64,000 bases of DNA. Source: Ruegeria sp. YS9 (lineage in GTDB: Bacteria > Pseudomonadota > Alphaproteobacteria > Rhodobacterales > Rhodobacteraceae). Where the stretch lies: positions 129,501 to 193,500 of the forward strand of contig NZ_CP102409.1 in the NCBI RefSeq assembly GCF_024628725.1, in the 5' to 3' direction. The notes below the pieces were generated by a model. It worked only from the letters and a program-made list of their open reading frames with translations. It did no database searches and had not been told where the DNA came from. Positions 9,301-17,856 of this stretch are shown here, piece after piece. Made by a program: the position numbers and the translations under genes. Numbering within the stretch: position 1 is the first letter of the stretch; the number at the start of each line of letters is the position of its first letter.

Positions 9301-9729
9301 TTGCTTTACGAAGGCTCGCAACAGGCACAATTCCTCAAGCCGACCGTGATCACGCTGGTTTACGGTCTTGGGTTCGGGATGCTGCTGGTTCTGATCCTTG
9401 TGCCTGCCCTGCTGGCGATCCTCAATGACGTGGCGCGTCCGATGACAGCCATGCGCCGCGCTGCGCGGGCACCCGACCGGGTGGTTCGGGGGGCGCTGGC
9501 GGCAACCGGGGCCGCATTGGCTGTTTGGTTCGGCCTGACGATGATATGGCCCGCGGTTACCGGCGCGCCGCTTGGTGTGCTGCAAGGCCTCTATGCGGGT
9601 GGAGATGGCATTGCGGTGCTGCGAATGGGGTTGGGTGCATTCCTGGCCGGGGCAATTCTGATCGTGATCCTGAGCGTGGTGCTGTCAGGTTTGCTTTATG
9701 GGCGGCTGACAAGATCGGCCGATGCCTGA
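6328..9729 (+). CDS. RND multidrug efflux pump permease (AcrB/MexB-like)
   Basis: A 1133-residue proton-driven inner-membrane exporter. The typical RND arrangement is visible: one N-terminal helix, a large periplasmic loop, a helix block at ~335-560, a second periplasmic loop, and a C-terminal helix block at ~865-1030. The conserved helix-4 acidic region (TLGIVVDDAIVVGEHA) is present. About 90 extra C-terminal residues add two further hydrophobic segments. It follows its adaptor by 5 bp; no TolC-like gene or local regulator is seen. The substrate is unknown. Its 3' end overlaps the convergent NUDIX gene by 34 bp. Confidence 0.93.
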   Translation: MMREIPGAAGGLLSYFTRHRTVANLLLLVMLVLGAAAIPNMRAQFFPDVILERIDVTVSWEGAGPEDMDAGIVQLLEPALLAVEGVTSTEASSHPSWTRVRLEFEPNWDMSRAVEDVRSAIDGVTDLPEGSEEPEIRRGAWRDRVTDVVISGPTDTNQLAKLTDEFINRLFSAGVTRTEIRGIAAPQIIVEITTAQLIANDITMEEIASAIAGEVSTDPAGEVEGAGARIRAGTEKRTPEQIEDIALRTFANGSKLKVGDIARIRVEGVTRHRSYFVDDDPAMSIRVDRSNLGDAIDIQHTVEDVAREMQASLPEGVKIELIRTRAQAITDRLNILVNNGLMGLGLVVCLLFLFLNARIAFWVAAGIPVAMSAAIALMYLGGLSLNMVSLFGLIITLGIVVDDAIVVGEHADFRARRLGEPPVVAAERAARRMAMPVLAATVTTVIAFFGLTLVGGRFGELIRDIPFTVIAVLIASLVECFLILPNHMAHAIAHSAKEHWYDLPNRVVNRGFRWVRDHLFRPLIAWVIWARYVVVALMIAVLASQVALFIRGDVNWRFFNAPERSSVTGGFIMREGSTRSDTLEMMRLLQQAVNDLGQIYEERHGRNPIDYVLAEVGGNAGRQLAAADGKDGSLLGGISIELIDADLRPYSSFEFVGELQEFAPRHPKLEVVSFRGWRSGPGGDAIDVQFFGSDVSVLKAASEDLQAELSKFPEVSALEDNLAYDKEEFILDLTAQGEALGFRIETLGRALRNRLNGIEAATFPDGPRSAEIRVELPEGELTADFLERTLMRSPDGVYVPLADIVSVERKSGFSTVRRENGLRVVSVYGDISEDDPARATEIEWAMQEEILPDIAAERQVEWRMSGLREQENEFLAEARTGLILCLTGIYLVLAWVFASWTRPVVVMAIIPFGLVGAIWGHYIWEVPLSMFTVVGLLGMTGIIINDSIVLVTTIDAYQKDRGLVPSIVEGTADRLRPVMLTTLTTVLGLAPLLYEGSQQAQFLKPTVITLVYGLGFGMLLVLILVPALLAILNDVARPMTAMRRAARAPDRVVRGALAATGAALAVWFGLTMIWPAVTGAPLGVLQGLYAGGDGIAVLRMGLGAFLAGAILIVILSVVLSGLLYGRLTRSADA

Positions 9730-10145
9730 TCCGCGCGGATCGCGTGTTCCAAAAGGTCGATGACCCGCGCGCTCATCGGCAGGTCGCCCCGGCGTATCTG
9801 CTCGATGGCAAACCAGCGGGCATTCAGCGCGTCGTCACCAGCCTGTGGTGTGCCGGACCGATAGCGGCAGGCAACGCCGACCAACAGGTAATGGGACAGA
9901 ACCCGCCCCGCCTTGTCGTGACGCAGCAGATCCAAGTTTCTCAGGTAATGTGACGGTTCCGCAATCACCGAGGTTTCTTCGCGCAACTCGCGCTGCGCCG
10001 CCTGCAAAACGGTTTCACCCCACTCCACGTGGCCGCCGGGGAACCCCCACAGCCCTTTGTCCGGCTGTTTGCTGCGCTGAACCAGAAGAACCTTGCTCTG
10101 ATGCAGAACAACCGCCAACGCACCGATCTTGGGGGATTGGCTCAT
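9696..10145 (-). CDS. NUDIX hydrolase
   Basis: A 149-residue pyrophosphohydrolase. A complete Nudix box is present (G-x5-E-x7-R-E-L-x-E-E: GHVEWGETVLQAAQRELREE). The start MSQSPKIGALAVV is chosen because it immediately follows the upstream gene's stop (4-bp gap) and begins the domain; longer in-frame extensions only re-read the upstream gene. The sequence resembles ADP-ribose/NADH-type small NUDIX enzymes, but substrate cannot be assigned. It is transcribed with the DsbD-like gene and its 3' end runs into the RND pump gene. Confidence 0.88.
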   Translation of the reverse strand: MSQSPKIGALAVVLHQSKVLLVQRSKQPDKGLWGFPGGHVEWGETVLQAAQRELREETSVIAEPSHYLRNLDLLRHDKAGRVLSHYLLVGVACRYRSGTPQAGDDALNARWFAIEQIRRGDLPMSARVIDLLEHAIRADQASADLVSRP

Positions 10146-10149
10146 GCAG

Positions 10150-10962
10150 TCAGCCCGCGCTACAGCCCAGAATATCGACGGCGTGATCGGAACCCAGAAC
10201 GGTGATCCGGATCTCGGACCGGTCCAGTGCAAAAGGTGCACCTGATGCGTGTATGATTTCCGCTTCAGCCACCAATGTATCCCCCTGCCTTCGAGACACA
10301 GGCTGCGAGGCCCAAAGCGAAGGATTGCCGGGTTCGATAACGGCGACTTCACGGCCACCCGCTGACGGCATCGTCATCCGCGCCTCTATCCGCATTCCGT
10401 CTTTCGTGGGCGTCAGATTGCAGGTGGTCTTGGTGACACGGGCCTCGCGCGCGGAATAGGGCCTTTGCGCCATCGCTGCGGCAATCGCCGGGTTGCGATC
10501 AGCGTCCGCGTCCAGCGTATGGTCGAAATCCAGGCGTTCCGGGATGCAAACGTCTTTGCAGACCCCCAGATCCATCCTGCCTTTCAGGTGGACCGGTTTT
10601 GCCGGGTTGCGCGGAGTGACCTTGATGGGCAAGACCAGCTGGTTTTCATAGCCAATCGATTGCAGGCCATCCTGATCGAAGATTTCGGGCGCGGGCCAGA
10701 TGATTTCCACCTGGCCGATATTGCTGGATCGCTTCCAGTCGAACTCGGGCGGGATGCCGGAATCTCCTGGCGCGCGCCAGTAGGTCTTCCAGCCATCCTT
10801 GAGCGTCAGCTTCAAAGCGGACATGTAGGTGCCGTTGGCCGCCCGACCACCATCCAGAACATCCAACTGAACCACGTCATCCAGGCCTTGCGCGGCAACT
10901 GGAACGGACAGGCTCAGACACGCGAGTGCGGCGACAGCGGTGGGTTTCATCGACATCTTCAT
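10150..10962 (-). CDS. Periplasmic DsbD N-terminal-domain-like protein
   Basis: A 270-residue exported protein: signal peptide with AAQ cleavage near residue 25, then a beta-sandwich like the thiol:disulfide interchange DsbD alpha domain. Characteristic features are W-K-T-Y-W-R-x-P-G-D, the IGYENQLVLP segment and the C-K-D-V-C-I-P motif (LGVCKDVCIP), which in DsbD holds the redox cysteines. The transmembrane and thioredoxin domains of full DsbD are absent, so a partner must supply electrons. Probably involved in disulfide reduction or cytochrome c maturation; this is inference. Confidence 0.8.
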   Translation of the reverse strand: MKMSMKPTAVAALACLSLSVPVAAQGLDDVVQLDVLDGGRAANGTYMSALKLTLKDGWKTYWRAPGDSGIPPEFDWKRSSNIGQVEIIWPAPEIFDQDGLQSIGYENQLVLPIKVTPRNPAKPVHLKGRMDLGVCKDVCIPERLDFDHTLDADADRNPAIAAAMAQRPYSAREARVTKTTCNLTPTKDGMRIEARMTMPSAGGREVAVIEPGNPSLWASQPVSRRQGDTLVAEAEIIHASGAPFALDRSEIRITVLGSDHAVDILGCSAG

Positions 10963-11107
10963 ACCCCATAAATGCGCGTCGTTGGCGCGGATTCCAAGTC
11001 ACGATCCGGTCACCGCGATGAAATCCGTCGAAATACGGGTTCGACTCTTGCAAACTATGGTGCGGCGGGGCCATTGTTGACGTGAACTGACAAAGAGATG
11101 ACGGCCC

Positions 11108-11662
11108 ATGGACCTGACCGGAAAACTGTTGATTGCGATGCCCGGAATGGGCGATCCGCGATTCGACCATTCGGTAGTGTATATGTGCAGCCATGGCGAC
11201 GATGGCGCCATGGGATTGATCGTGAACAAGCCTTCGGATCTGCGAATCAAGACGTTGCTGGGGCAACTGAACATCGCCTGTCGTATCCCGGTCATCGGAG
11301 AGCGCCTTGTGCATTTCGGTGGCCCGGTTGAGATGTCGCGCGGATTTGTCCTGCACAGCGCCGACTATGAGGCCAATCTGCATTCGATGCATATATCCGC
11401 AGATTTCAGCATGACGGCGACGCTGGATGTGCTTGAAGATCTGGCGTCTGGCAGCGGACCGCTGAATTCGATGCTGACGCTGGGCTATTCCGGCTGGGGG
11501 CCAGGTCAGCTTGAGGACGAAATTGCCATGAACGGCTGGCTGACCACCGAAGCCACGACGAAACTTGTCTTCGACGTGCCCGATGACGAAAAATGGGAAG
11601 CTGCGTTGGCGACGCTCGGTGTGGATCCTCTGACGTTGTCCGCCAGCGCTGGCCGGGCCTGA
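11108..11662 (+). CDS. YqgE/AlgH family protein
   Basis: A 184-residue protein of the UPF0301 (YqgE/AlgH) family, widespread and of uncertain molecular role. Family signatures: LLIAMPGMGDPRFDHSVVYMC at the start, GAMGLIVNKP, the VHFGGPVE segment, and LGYSGWGPGQLEDEI. Start ATG is preceded by AAAGAGATG at 11094-11102. It is divergent from the DsbD-like gene with 145 bp between, and its stop abuts the stop of the convergent tsaC gene. Confidence 0.93.
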   Translation: MDLTGKLLIAMPGMGDPRFDHSVVYMCSHGDDGAMGLIVNKPSDLRIKTLLGQLNIACRIPVIGERLVHFGGPVEMSRGFVLHSADYEANLHSMHISADFSMTATLDVLEDLASGSGPLNSMLTLGYSGWGPGQLEDEIAMNGWLTTEATTKLVFDVPDDEKWEAALATLGVDPLTLSASAGRA

Positions 11663-12613
11663 TCAGCTGTCGCGTGGTGCGGCGGCGCGGCGCAACCTGT
11701 CATTGATTGCAGCCCCCAATCCGGTGTTCGGTATCGGAGATACGGCAATTGGTCGCCCGGTCTCGTTCAGCCTGTGAAGGGCTGCAAAGAGGTTCGCGGC
11801 CGCCTCGGTCAGACGTCCTTCGGCAGACAGGTTCAGGTCGCAATCCACTGGTCCGAAGCCCAGCAGAACCTCATCGCCCTGACGGGCCGTGGCATTCAGG
11901 CGAACAGGCGCATCCGGCGCATAATGCGACTGCAACTGTCCCGGAGCGGTCAGCAGATCGCCGGATTGACGCAGGTGCAGTCGCATGTTCAGCACTCTTT
12001 CGACCCGGTCCAACGCAACGCCACCCGGACGCAGCAATGTGGGCTCTCCGGCCAGACCGACAATGGTGGATTCCAGACCCACCGCACAGGGGCCGTCGTT
12101 CAGAACAGCTGCGATCCTTCCGCCAAGACCGGACCACACATGAGCCGCCGTCGTGGGGCTGATCTGACCCGAGGGGTTTGCCGAGGGGGCCGCGACCGGT
12201 CCGTCAAAGTCGGCCAGCAGCGCACGCGCCGTCGGATGCGCGGGCACGCGCACGGCCAGAGTGTCCAGCCCGGCGGTCACCAGTGAGGAAACCCCGTGCC
12301 CTTCGCGCAACGGCAAAACCAGGGTCAGAGGACCGGGCCAGAAGGCCTGTGCCAGCTGCTCGGCCTGATCCGACCATTGCACAAACCGCTGTGCCGCTTC
12401 GACCGAGGCGACATGGGCGATCAGCGGATTGAAGCTGGGCCGTCCCTTGGCCTCGTAGATCGATGCGACGGCCTGACCGTTGCGGGCATCGCCGCCAAGG
12501 CCATAGACCGTTTCGGTCGGAAAGGCGACCAGAAGCCCCTGGCGCAAAAAATCGGCAGCCTGCGCGATACCGCCGGGATCTGCCGTCAATTCCTGTGTGC
12601 CGGATGAGATCAT
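11663..12613 (-). CDS. L-threonylcarbamoyladenylate synthase (TsaC/Sua5)
   Basis: Makes threonylcarbamoyl-AMP from threonine, bicarbonate and ATP for t6A37 tRNA modification. Visible motifs: FPTETVYGLGGDA, SxN-type APSANPSGQISPTTA, ESTIVGL and LLRPGG. At 316 aa it has the Sua5-type C-terminal domain after the catalytic YrdC domain. Start MISSGTQEL (12613) is preferred; an upstream in-frame ATG at 12709 adds 32 residues with no family resemblance. Convergent with yqgE, the two stop codons being adjacent without a gap. Confidence 0.93.
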   Translation of the reverse strand: MISSGTQELTADPGGIAQAADFLRQGLLVAFPTETVYGLGGDARNGQAVASIYEAKGRPSFNPLIAHVASVEAAQRFVQWSDQAEQLAQAFWPGPLTLVLPLREGHGVSSLVTAGLDTLAVRVPAHPTARALLADFDGPVAAPSANPSGQISPTTAAHVWSGLGGRIAAVLNDGPCAVGLESTIVGLAGEPTLLRPGGVALDRVERVLNMRLHLRQSGDLLTAPGQLQSHYAPDAPVRLNATARQGDEVLLGFGPVDCDLNLSAEGRLTEAAANLFAALHRLNETGRPIAVSPIPNTGLGAAINDRLRRAAAPRDS

Positions 12614-12751
12614 AACTGATGACGCCGCGTTTTGGTTGCCTGGAACTTGAGGAAAGGTAGGTAATCGGTTCAGGCCCACACGCTTACCGGCGCTTGCATT
12701 TGATTCCAAGCCCGCCGATGTATTCTGATCCGTTAGACCCCGAGAGAAATC

Positions 12752-14455
12752 ATGCTATATCGCGCCCCAATCTCAGATTATCAATTTCTGCTGGACCATG
12801 TCGTCGGGTTCGACCAGGTCGCCGCCACCGAGACTTTTGCAGATGCCAGCGCCGATGTCGTCACGGCCATCCTGACCGAAGCGGCCAAGATGAGCGAAGA
12901 GGTTCTGGCCCCGTTGCAGCGTGCTGGTGATCTGGAACCGGCACGTCTTGAGAATGGCGTGCTGCGCAGCTCTCCGGGTTATGCCGATGGCTGGAAGGCG
13001 ATTGCCGAAGGCGGGTGGATCGGGATCAGCGCTGATCCTGAATATGGCGGTATGGGCCTGCCGATGGCTGTCACCACTGCCGTGAACGAGATGATGAGCG
13101 CCGCTTGCCTGTCGTTGCAACTGGCTCCGCTGATGGCGCAGGGCCAGATCGAGGCGTTGGAACATCACGCCAGCGACGAACTGAAGTCGCTGTATCTGCC
13201 CAAAATGATTTCCGGCGAATGGTCAGCCACCATGAACCTGACCGAAGCGCAGGCCGGATCGGATGTGGGGGCGCTGACCTCGAAGGCTGAACCAAATGGT
13301 GATGGCACATACTCGGTGACCGGGCAGAAGATATTCATTTCCTGGGGCGACAACGACTTTGCCGAAAACATCTGCCATCTGGTTCTGGCCCGCCTGCCGG
13401 ACGGTGTGCCCGGCACCAAGGGCATTTCCTTGTTTCTGGTGCCGAAATACATCCCCGATTCGGATGGCAATCCCGGCGCGGCCAACGACCTGAAGGTTGT
13501 ATCTGTCGAACACAAGATGGGTCTGCACGGCTCACCCACCTGTGTGATGCAATATGACGGCGCCAAAGGATGGCTTGTCGGTAAGGAACATGGTGGTATG
13601 GCGGCCATGTTTACCATGATGAACAACGCCCGCCTGGGCGTGGGTGGCCAGGGTGTGGGCGTTGCGGAAGGCGCCTATCAGCACGCTTTGGCCTATGCGC
13701 TGGAACGCAAGCAGGGCAGGACGCCTTCGGGTACGATCATCGATCATGCGGATGTGCGTCGCATGATCATGGATATGCGCGCCGATGTCTTTGCAGCTCG
13801 GGCGATTCTTCTGGCCAACGCAACGGCGATTGATATGGCGAAAGCCACCGGCGACGCCGATTGGGCCGCGCGGGCTGCGTTGTTGACGCCAATCGGCAAA
13901 AACTTTGGGGCCCGGACCGGAATACGCGTGGCCGAAACCGGCGTGCAGGTGCATGGCGGCATGGGCTTTGTCGAAGAAACGGGTGCGGCGCAGTATTCCC
14001 GCGATGTTCGCGTAACCGCGATCTACGAGGGAACCGATGGCATTCAGGCCATGGACCTTGTTGCGCGCAAAATGATGGACGGGGGCGAGGCGGCGTCGAA
14101 CCTTCTGGACGAGATCGAAGAACAGGCAGAGCACGCGCGTGCGACGATGCCCGATCTGGCCGGTCCAGTTTGGGAGGCCACGGAAACCCTGCGCGAGGCA
14201 ACCGAATGGTTGGTGGCGCAGGACGACATGAACGATCGGTTTGCAGGCGCAACGGCATATCTTCTGGCGTTTGCCCGGGTGCTTGGCGGGCACTATCACC
14301 TGTCCGCGGCACTGGCCGATCCGGATGGACCACGGGCCAAACTGGCGCGGTACTACATCAACGCTTTGTTGCCCGAGCATTCCGGCCTTCTGGCGCGGGT
14401 GCAAAGCGGTGCGGATGACCTCTTTTCGCTCAGCCCGGATGAATTGGCGGCGTGA
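12752..14455 (+). CDS. Acyl-CoA dehydrogenase, DmdC-like (long C-terminal form)
   Basis: A 567-residue FAD enzyme that introduces an alpha-beta double bond in acyl-CoA. Seen: N-terminal DmdC-type extension (DYQFLLDHVV), MNLTEAQAGSDVGALTS, a catalytic Glu426 in IYEGTDGIQ, and the extra ~120-residue C-terminal helical domain found in long-form acyl-CoA dehydrogenases. Its length, N terminus and YEGTDGIQ segment match the family of 3-methylmercaptopropionyl-CoA dehydrogenases of marine roseobacters. Substrate is not proven: related paralogues act on ordinary fatty acyl-CoAs. It is followed directly (TGATG) by an MBL hydrolase gene. Confidence 0.88.
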   Translation: MLYRAPISDYQFLLDHVVGFDQVAATETFADASADVVTAILTEAAKMSEEVLAPLQRAGDLEPARLENGVLRSSPGYADGWKAIAEGGWIGISADPEYGGMGLPMAVTTAVNEMMSAACLSLQLAPLMAQGQIEALEHHASDELKSLYLPKMISGEWSATMNLTEAQAGSDVGALTSKAEPNGDGTYSVTGQKIFISWGDNDFAENICHLVLARLPDGVPGTKGISLFLVPKYIPDSDGNPGAANDLKVVSVEHKMGLHGSPTCVMQYDGAKGWLVGKEHGGMAAMFTMMNNARLGVGGQGVGVAEGAYQHALAYALERKQGRTPSGTIIDHADVRRMIMDMRADVFAARAILLANATAIDMAKATGDADWAARAALLTPIGKNFGARTGIRVAETGVQVHGGMGFVEETGAAQYSRDVRVTAIYEGTDGIQAMDLVARKMMDGGEAASNLLDEIEEQAEHARATMPDLAGPVWEATETLREATEWLVAQDDMNDRFAGATAYLLAFARVLGGHYHLSAALADPDGPRAKLARYYINALLPEHSGLLARVQSGADDLFSLSPDELAA

Positions 14456-15501
14456 TGGGCGGGGATCGCGTATCGGGGATCAGATATCCGTGGGCGGAAC
14501 CGCCCGCGCCGGGTGAAGCCGTCGAGGTTGCCGAGGGTGTCCTGTGGATGCGCCTGCCTCTTCCGATGGCGCTGGATCACGTCAATATCTACGCGCTGGA
14601 CGATGGCGAAGGTTGGACGGTGATTGACACCGGGCTGTCGTCGAAAAAGACGCGGCGTATCTGGGAAACCCTGATGGGCGGGCCTTTGAAAGGCAAACCG
14701 ATCACCCGTGTGGTGGTGACGCATCATCATCCTGACCATGTCGGCAATGCCGGATGGTTTCAGTCGGAACACGGGGCCGAGCTGGTCACAAGCCGCACCT
14801 CATGGCTGTTCGCGCGGATGCTGACGCTGGATGTGCAAGAGACATGGCCGCAGGAAACGCTTGATTTCTATCGCAACGCCGGCATGGCGCCCGAGGTTCT
14901 GAATGCGCGGATGAAGGATCGTCCGTTCAACTTTGCCGACACGGTTTACCCCATGCCGCTGGGCTTTGCCCGCATCAAGCAGGGCGACGTGATCCGAATG
15001 GGAGGGCGCGATTGGGATGTGCATATGGGCAATGGCCACGCGCCGGAACACGCCACTTTCTGGAGCCGTGACGACAAACTGGTGTTGAGCGGCGATCAGA
15101 TTCTCAGCTCGATCAGTCCCAATCTGGGCGTCTATGCCACGGAACCGATGGCCGATCCGGTTTCAGCGTGGCTGGAAGCCTGCGAGCGGTTGCAGACGCT
15201 TGCTCGGCCCGATCATCTGGTTCTGGGCGGGCACAAGCTGCCGTTTTCGGGCCTGCCGCTGAGGATGAAACAGCTGATCGACAACCATCACGGCGCGTTG
15301 GACCGCCTGTTGAAGCATCTGGATCAACCCAGAGCGGCCGCAGATTGTTTTCTGCCACTGTTCAAACGCACGATCCGCGAAGGCGAATATGGGCTTGCGC
15401 TGGTTGAGGCGGTTGCGCATGTGAATCATCTCTACCACATTGGTGCGGTAACCCGGACGCAACGCGCTGACGGGGCATGGCTGTATCAGCGCAAAGGGTA
15501 G
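14455..15501 (+). CDS. MBL-fold metallo-hydrolase
   Basis: A 348-residue metallo-beta-lactamase-fold hydrolase. Zinc ligands are evident: HHHPDHVG (H-x-H-x-D-H), His in GNGHAPEH, Asp in SGDQIL, and a final His in LGGHK. The ATG shares one base with the preceding TGA (TGATG), so it is coupled to the acyl-CoA dehydrogenase and may hydrolyse a thioester or related product in the same pathway (inference). The C-terminal third is helical and family-typical. Confidence 0.88.
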   Translation: MGGDRVSGIRYPWAEPPAPGEAVEVAEGVLWMRLPLPMALDHVNIYALDDGEGWTVIDTGLSSKKTRRIWETLMGGPLKGKPITRVVVTHHHPDHVGNAGWFQSEHGAELVTSRTSWLFARMLTLDVQETWPQETLDFYRNAGMAPEVLNARMKDRPFNFADTVYPMPLGFARIKQGDVIRMGGRDWDVHMGNGHAPEHATFWSRDDKLVLSGDQILSSISPNLGVYATEPMADPVSAWLEACERLQTLARPDHLVLGGHKLPFSGLPLRMKQLIDNHHGALDRLLKHLDQPRAAADCFLPLFKRTIREGEYGLALVEAVAHVNHLYHIGAVTRTQRADGAWLYQRKG

Positions 15502-15505
15502 AAGA

Positions 15506-15958
15506 ATGCAGGACCAGATCGAAACCTCGGCCGAGGCCGCCGAAGCCGCCGCTTTGCCGCGGTGTCACGAGGTGCACGCGGATCCCAATGCCGAATCCGG
15601 AGCCAAGGACCTGCCCGAGGGGTTGAAGAAGCCTGTTGCCAACAAAAGCCCGGCGCAATGGGCTTACGAGCGTCTGATCATGTATATCCAGAACTTTGAA
15701 AAGACTCTGGACGGCGATCACGAAGTCGCCATGGGCTTTACCGGCGGCGATGCCGGCGTCATGCGGATCGAAGGGATGGGGTATTTCGACCCCGACATGA
15801 TCACTTTTTACGGATCTGACGGAACCGGGGCCCGCACGCAATTGGTGCAGCATGTCAGCCAGTTGAACGTGATGCTGCGCGCCCTGCCCAAATCGGTCGA
15901 GGACAAACCCGCCAACCGCATCGGTTTCCGTCTGGCGGCGGATCTGGAAGACAGCTGA
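15506..15958 (+). CDS. Conserved hypothetical protein (possibly DUF6173)
   Basis: A 150-residue soluble protein, four bases downstream of the MBL gene and therefore probably in the same transcript. The first ~50 residues are low-complexity and charged; the rest (SPAQWAYERLIMYIQNFEK through NRIGFRLAADLEDS) is a compact conserved domain. I associate this layout with a Rhodobacteraceae domain of unknown function, but I am not certain of the number. No signal peptide, membrane segment or catalytic motif is visible. Confidence 0.7.
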   Translation: MQDQIETSAEAAEAAALPRCHEVHADPNAESGAKDLPEGLKKPVANKSPAQWAYERLIMYIQNFEKTLDGDHEVAMGFTGGDAGVMRIEGMGYFDPDMITFYGSDGTGARTQLVQHVSQLNVMLRALPKSVEDKPANRIGFRLAADLEDS

Positions 15959-16014
15959 CTTGCAATTCACGCTTGCGCGCCTTTGAATGACTGCATCAGT
16001 CCGGAGGCGCCCAC

Positions 16015-17856
16015 GTGACAAGATTTTTTCAAGCAGTAACACATGCCTATGCAGGTGCCTGGGAACGGCGCCGGGTCTTTGTGCCAATCTATATCGCTGT
16101 GCGCTTGCTGCTGGTGGCGCTGATCGCGCCGGGTGTGGCTGTGGCTGTCAATCTGGCGGTCTCTCTGTCAAATCAGACCGCTCTGACCGATCAGGACATT
16201 GCGATGTTCCTGCTGTCTCCGGCAGGGTTCATCGCGGGTGTTGCGGTGCTCAGTCTGTTCTTGCTGGCCGAGGTGCTTGTGTTCGCGGTCATGGCCGGGT
16301 CCTTGCGTATGGGAGAAAATGACCCCTGGCGCGCAGGCAGCGCGGCACTGGCACTGAACCTGTCCCGCTTTCCGGCGCTGTTCGGATTTGCCGTTCGGTT
16401 CATCCTGCGCGTTCTGCTGCTCGCCTTGCCGTTTGTGGCCATCGCGGGGTTGATCGCATGGTGGACGCTGACGGAATATGACATCAATTATTACCTGACA
16501 TTCCACCCTCCGGCCTTTCAGGTGGCCGTGGTTCTGATCGGACTTGTCGTTCTTGCGTTGGCATGGGTGTTGATCCGCCGACTGTCGGGATGGGCGCTGG
16601 CGTTGCATCTGGTCCTGTTCGAGGGGGCCTCACCACGCGGAGCATTCGCGAAAAGCGAACAAAAGATGGAAGGCAAGCGCGGGCGTTTGAAGATCGAGCT
16701 TGCCCTTTGGCTGGGACTGCGGCTTGTGATTGCGGCTTTGATTGCGGCGGTGGCCAGTCTGTTGTTTGCGGTTGTGCCCTTGCAGGAAGGCGGCAGCCTC
16801 AGACTGGCATTGATCCTCAGCCTGATCATTGCGGGGCTTTGGTCCCTGACGGGCTTGGTTCTGGCGGCCACGGCGCTGGGCGCATTGGCGGTCTTGCTGG
16901 ACGGTTTCTTTGAAGCTGAGACCAAGGACGTTCCCCATCCCGAACCCCGAAGGATCCGCGTGCCGGTTCTTGTCACTGTCGCGGCGGCCTTGGCCGCGTT
17001 GGGCGTTGGCTTCTGGCTTGGGCAAAGCTTGCTGGAACGCGTGCAGGCGCCGGATCAAGCCGAGGTCATCGGCCATCGGGGCGCTGCGGCTTTGCGACCT
17101 GAAAACACAATGGCCTCGGTCCTGAAAGCGATAGAAGATGGTGCGGACTGGGTTGAGATAGACGTTCAGGAAACGGCGGACGATGTGGTTGTCGTGGCCC
17201 ATGACAGCGATTTCATGAAATTGGCCGGCGTCAACCTGAAGGTCTGGGATGCGACCATGCAGGATGTGGCTGATATCGACATCGGAAGCTGGTTCGGACC
17301 GGAATACGCCGCAGAGCGGACCCCGACCCTGCGAGAGGTACTGGAAGCGGCCAAAGGTAAGTCGAAGGTTCTTATCGAGTTGAAATATTATGGTCACGAC
17401 GTCGATCTGGAAAATCGGGTGATCGGCCTTGTCGAAGAACTTGGGATGCAGAACGACGTTGCCACCATGTCGCTGAAATACCCGGCCGTGCAAAAGATGG
17501 AAAAGTTGCGGCCCGATTGGCGCTCTGGTGTGCTGGCGGCCACGGCCATTGGGGATCTGTCGGGGTTGGAAGGTGAATTTGTCGCCGTCAATGCAGGCAT
17601 GGTTACACCCGGGCTGATCCGCAAAGTGCAGGACGCTGGTAAGGATATCTATGTCTGGACGGTGAATGATCCGTTGCAGATGTCCAGGATGGCCTCGATG
17701 GGTGTGGATGGTTTGATTACCGACCGCCCGGCCATGGCCAATGAGGTTTTGCGCGTCCGCGCTGAAATGGGGCCGGGCGAGCGGCTCTTGCTGTGGCTGG
17801 CAACCACCTTTGGATTGCAGGTCGATACAGAGGCGATGCGCGATGAAAGCCCTTAA
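16015..17856 (+). CDS. Membrane glycerophosphodiester phosphodiesterase
   Basis: A 613-residue enzyme: about 330 N-terminal residues with roughly seven hydrophobic segments (the GDPD membrane domain), then a C-terminal GDPD TIM barrel. The barrel shows IGHRGA...PENT, E-I-D-V-Q-x-T-x-D, VVAHD, LIELKYYG and VWTVND...GLITDRP. It hydrolyses glycerophosphodiesters to glycerol-3-phosphate and an alcohol. Start is a GTG with CGGAGG at 16001-16006. Its 3' end overlaps the PLA2-like gene by 14 bp, suggesting linked phospholipid breakdown. Confidence 0.9.
   Translation: MTRFFQAVTHAYAGAWERRRVFVPIYIAVRLLLVALIAPGVAVAVNLAVSLSNQTALTDQDIAMFLLSPAGFIAGVAVLSLFLLAEVLVFAVMAGSLRMGENDPWRAGSAALALNLSRFPALFGFAVRFILRVLLLALPFVAIAGLIAWWTLTEYDINYYLTFHPPAFQVAVVLIGLVVLALAWVLIRRLSGWALALHLVLFEGASPRGAFAKSEQKMEGKRGRLKIELALWLGLRLVIAALIAAVASLLFAVVPLQEGGSLRLALILSLIIAGLWSLTGLVLAATALGALAVLLDGFFEAETKDVPHPEPRRIRVPVLVTVAAALAALGVGFWLGQSLLERVQAPDQAEVIGHRGAAALRPENTMASVLKAIEDGADWVEIDVQETADDVVVVAHDSDFMKLAGVNLKVWDATMQDVADIDIGSWFGPEYAAERTPTLREVLEAAKGKSKVLIELKYYGHDVDLENRVIGLVEELGMQNDVATMSLKYPAVQKMEKLRPDWRSGVLAATAIGDLSGLEGEFVAVNAGMVTPGLIRKVQDAGKDIYVWTVNDPLQMSRMASMGVDGLITDRPAMANEVLRVRAEMGPGERLLLWLATTFGLQVDTEAMRDESP

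Noticed and set aside
8065..9585. Long minus-strand frame (506 aa) opposite the RND pump gene
   Set aside because: Arg/His/Gln-rich composition without domains, wholly opposite a well-conserved gene; a GC-driven shadow frame.
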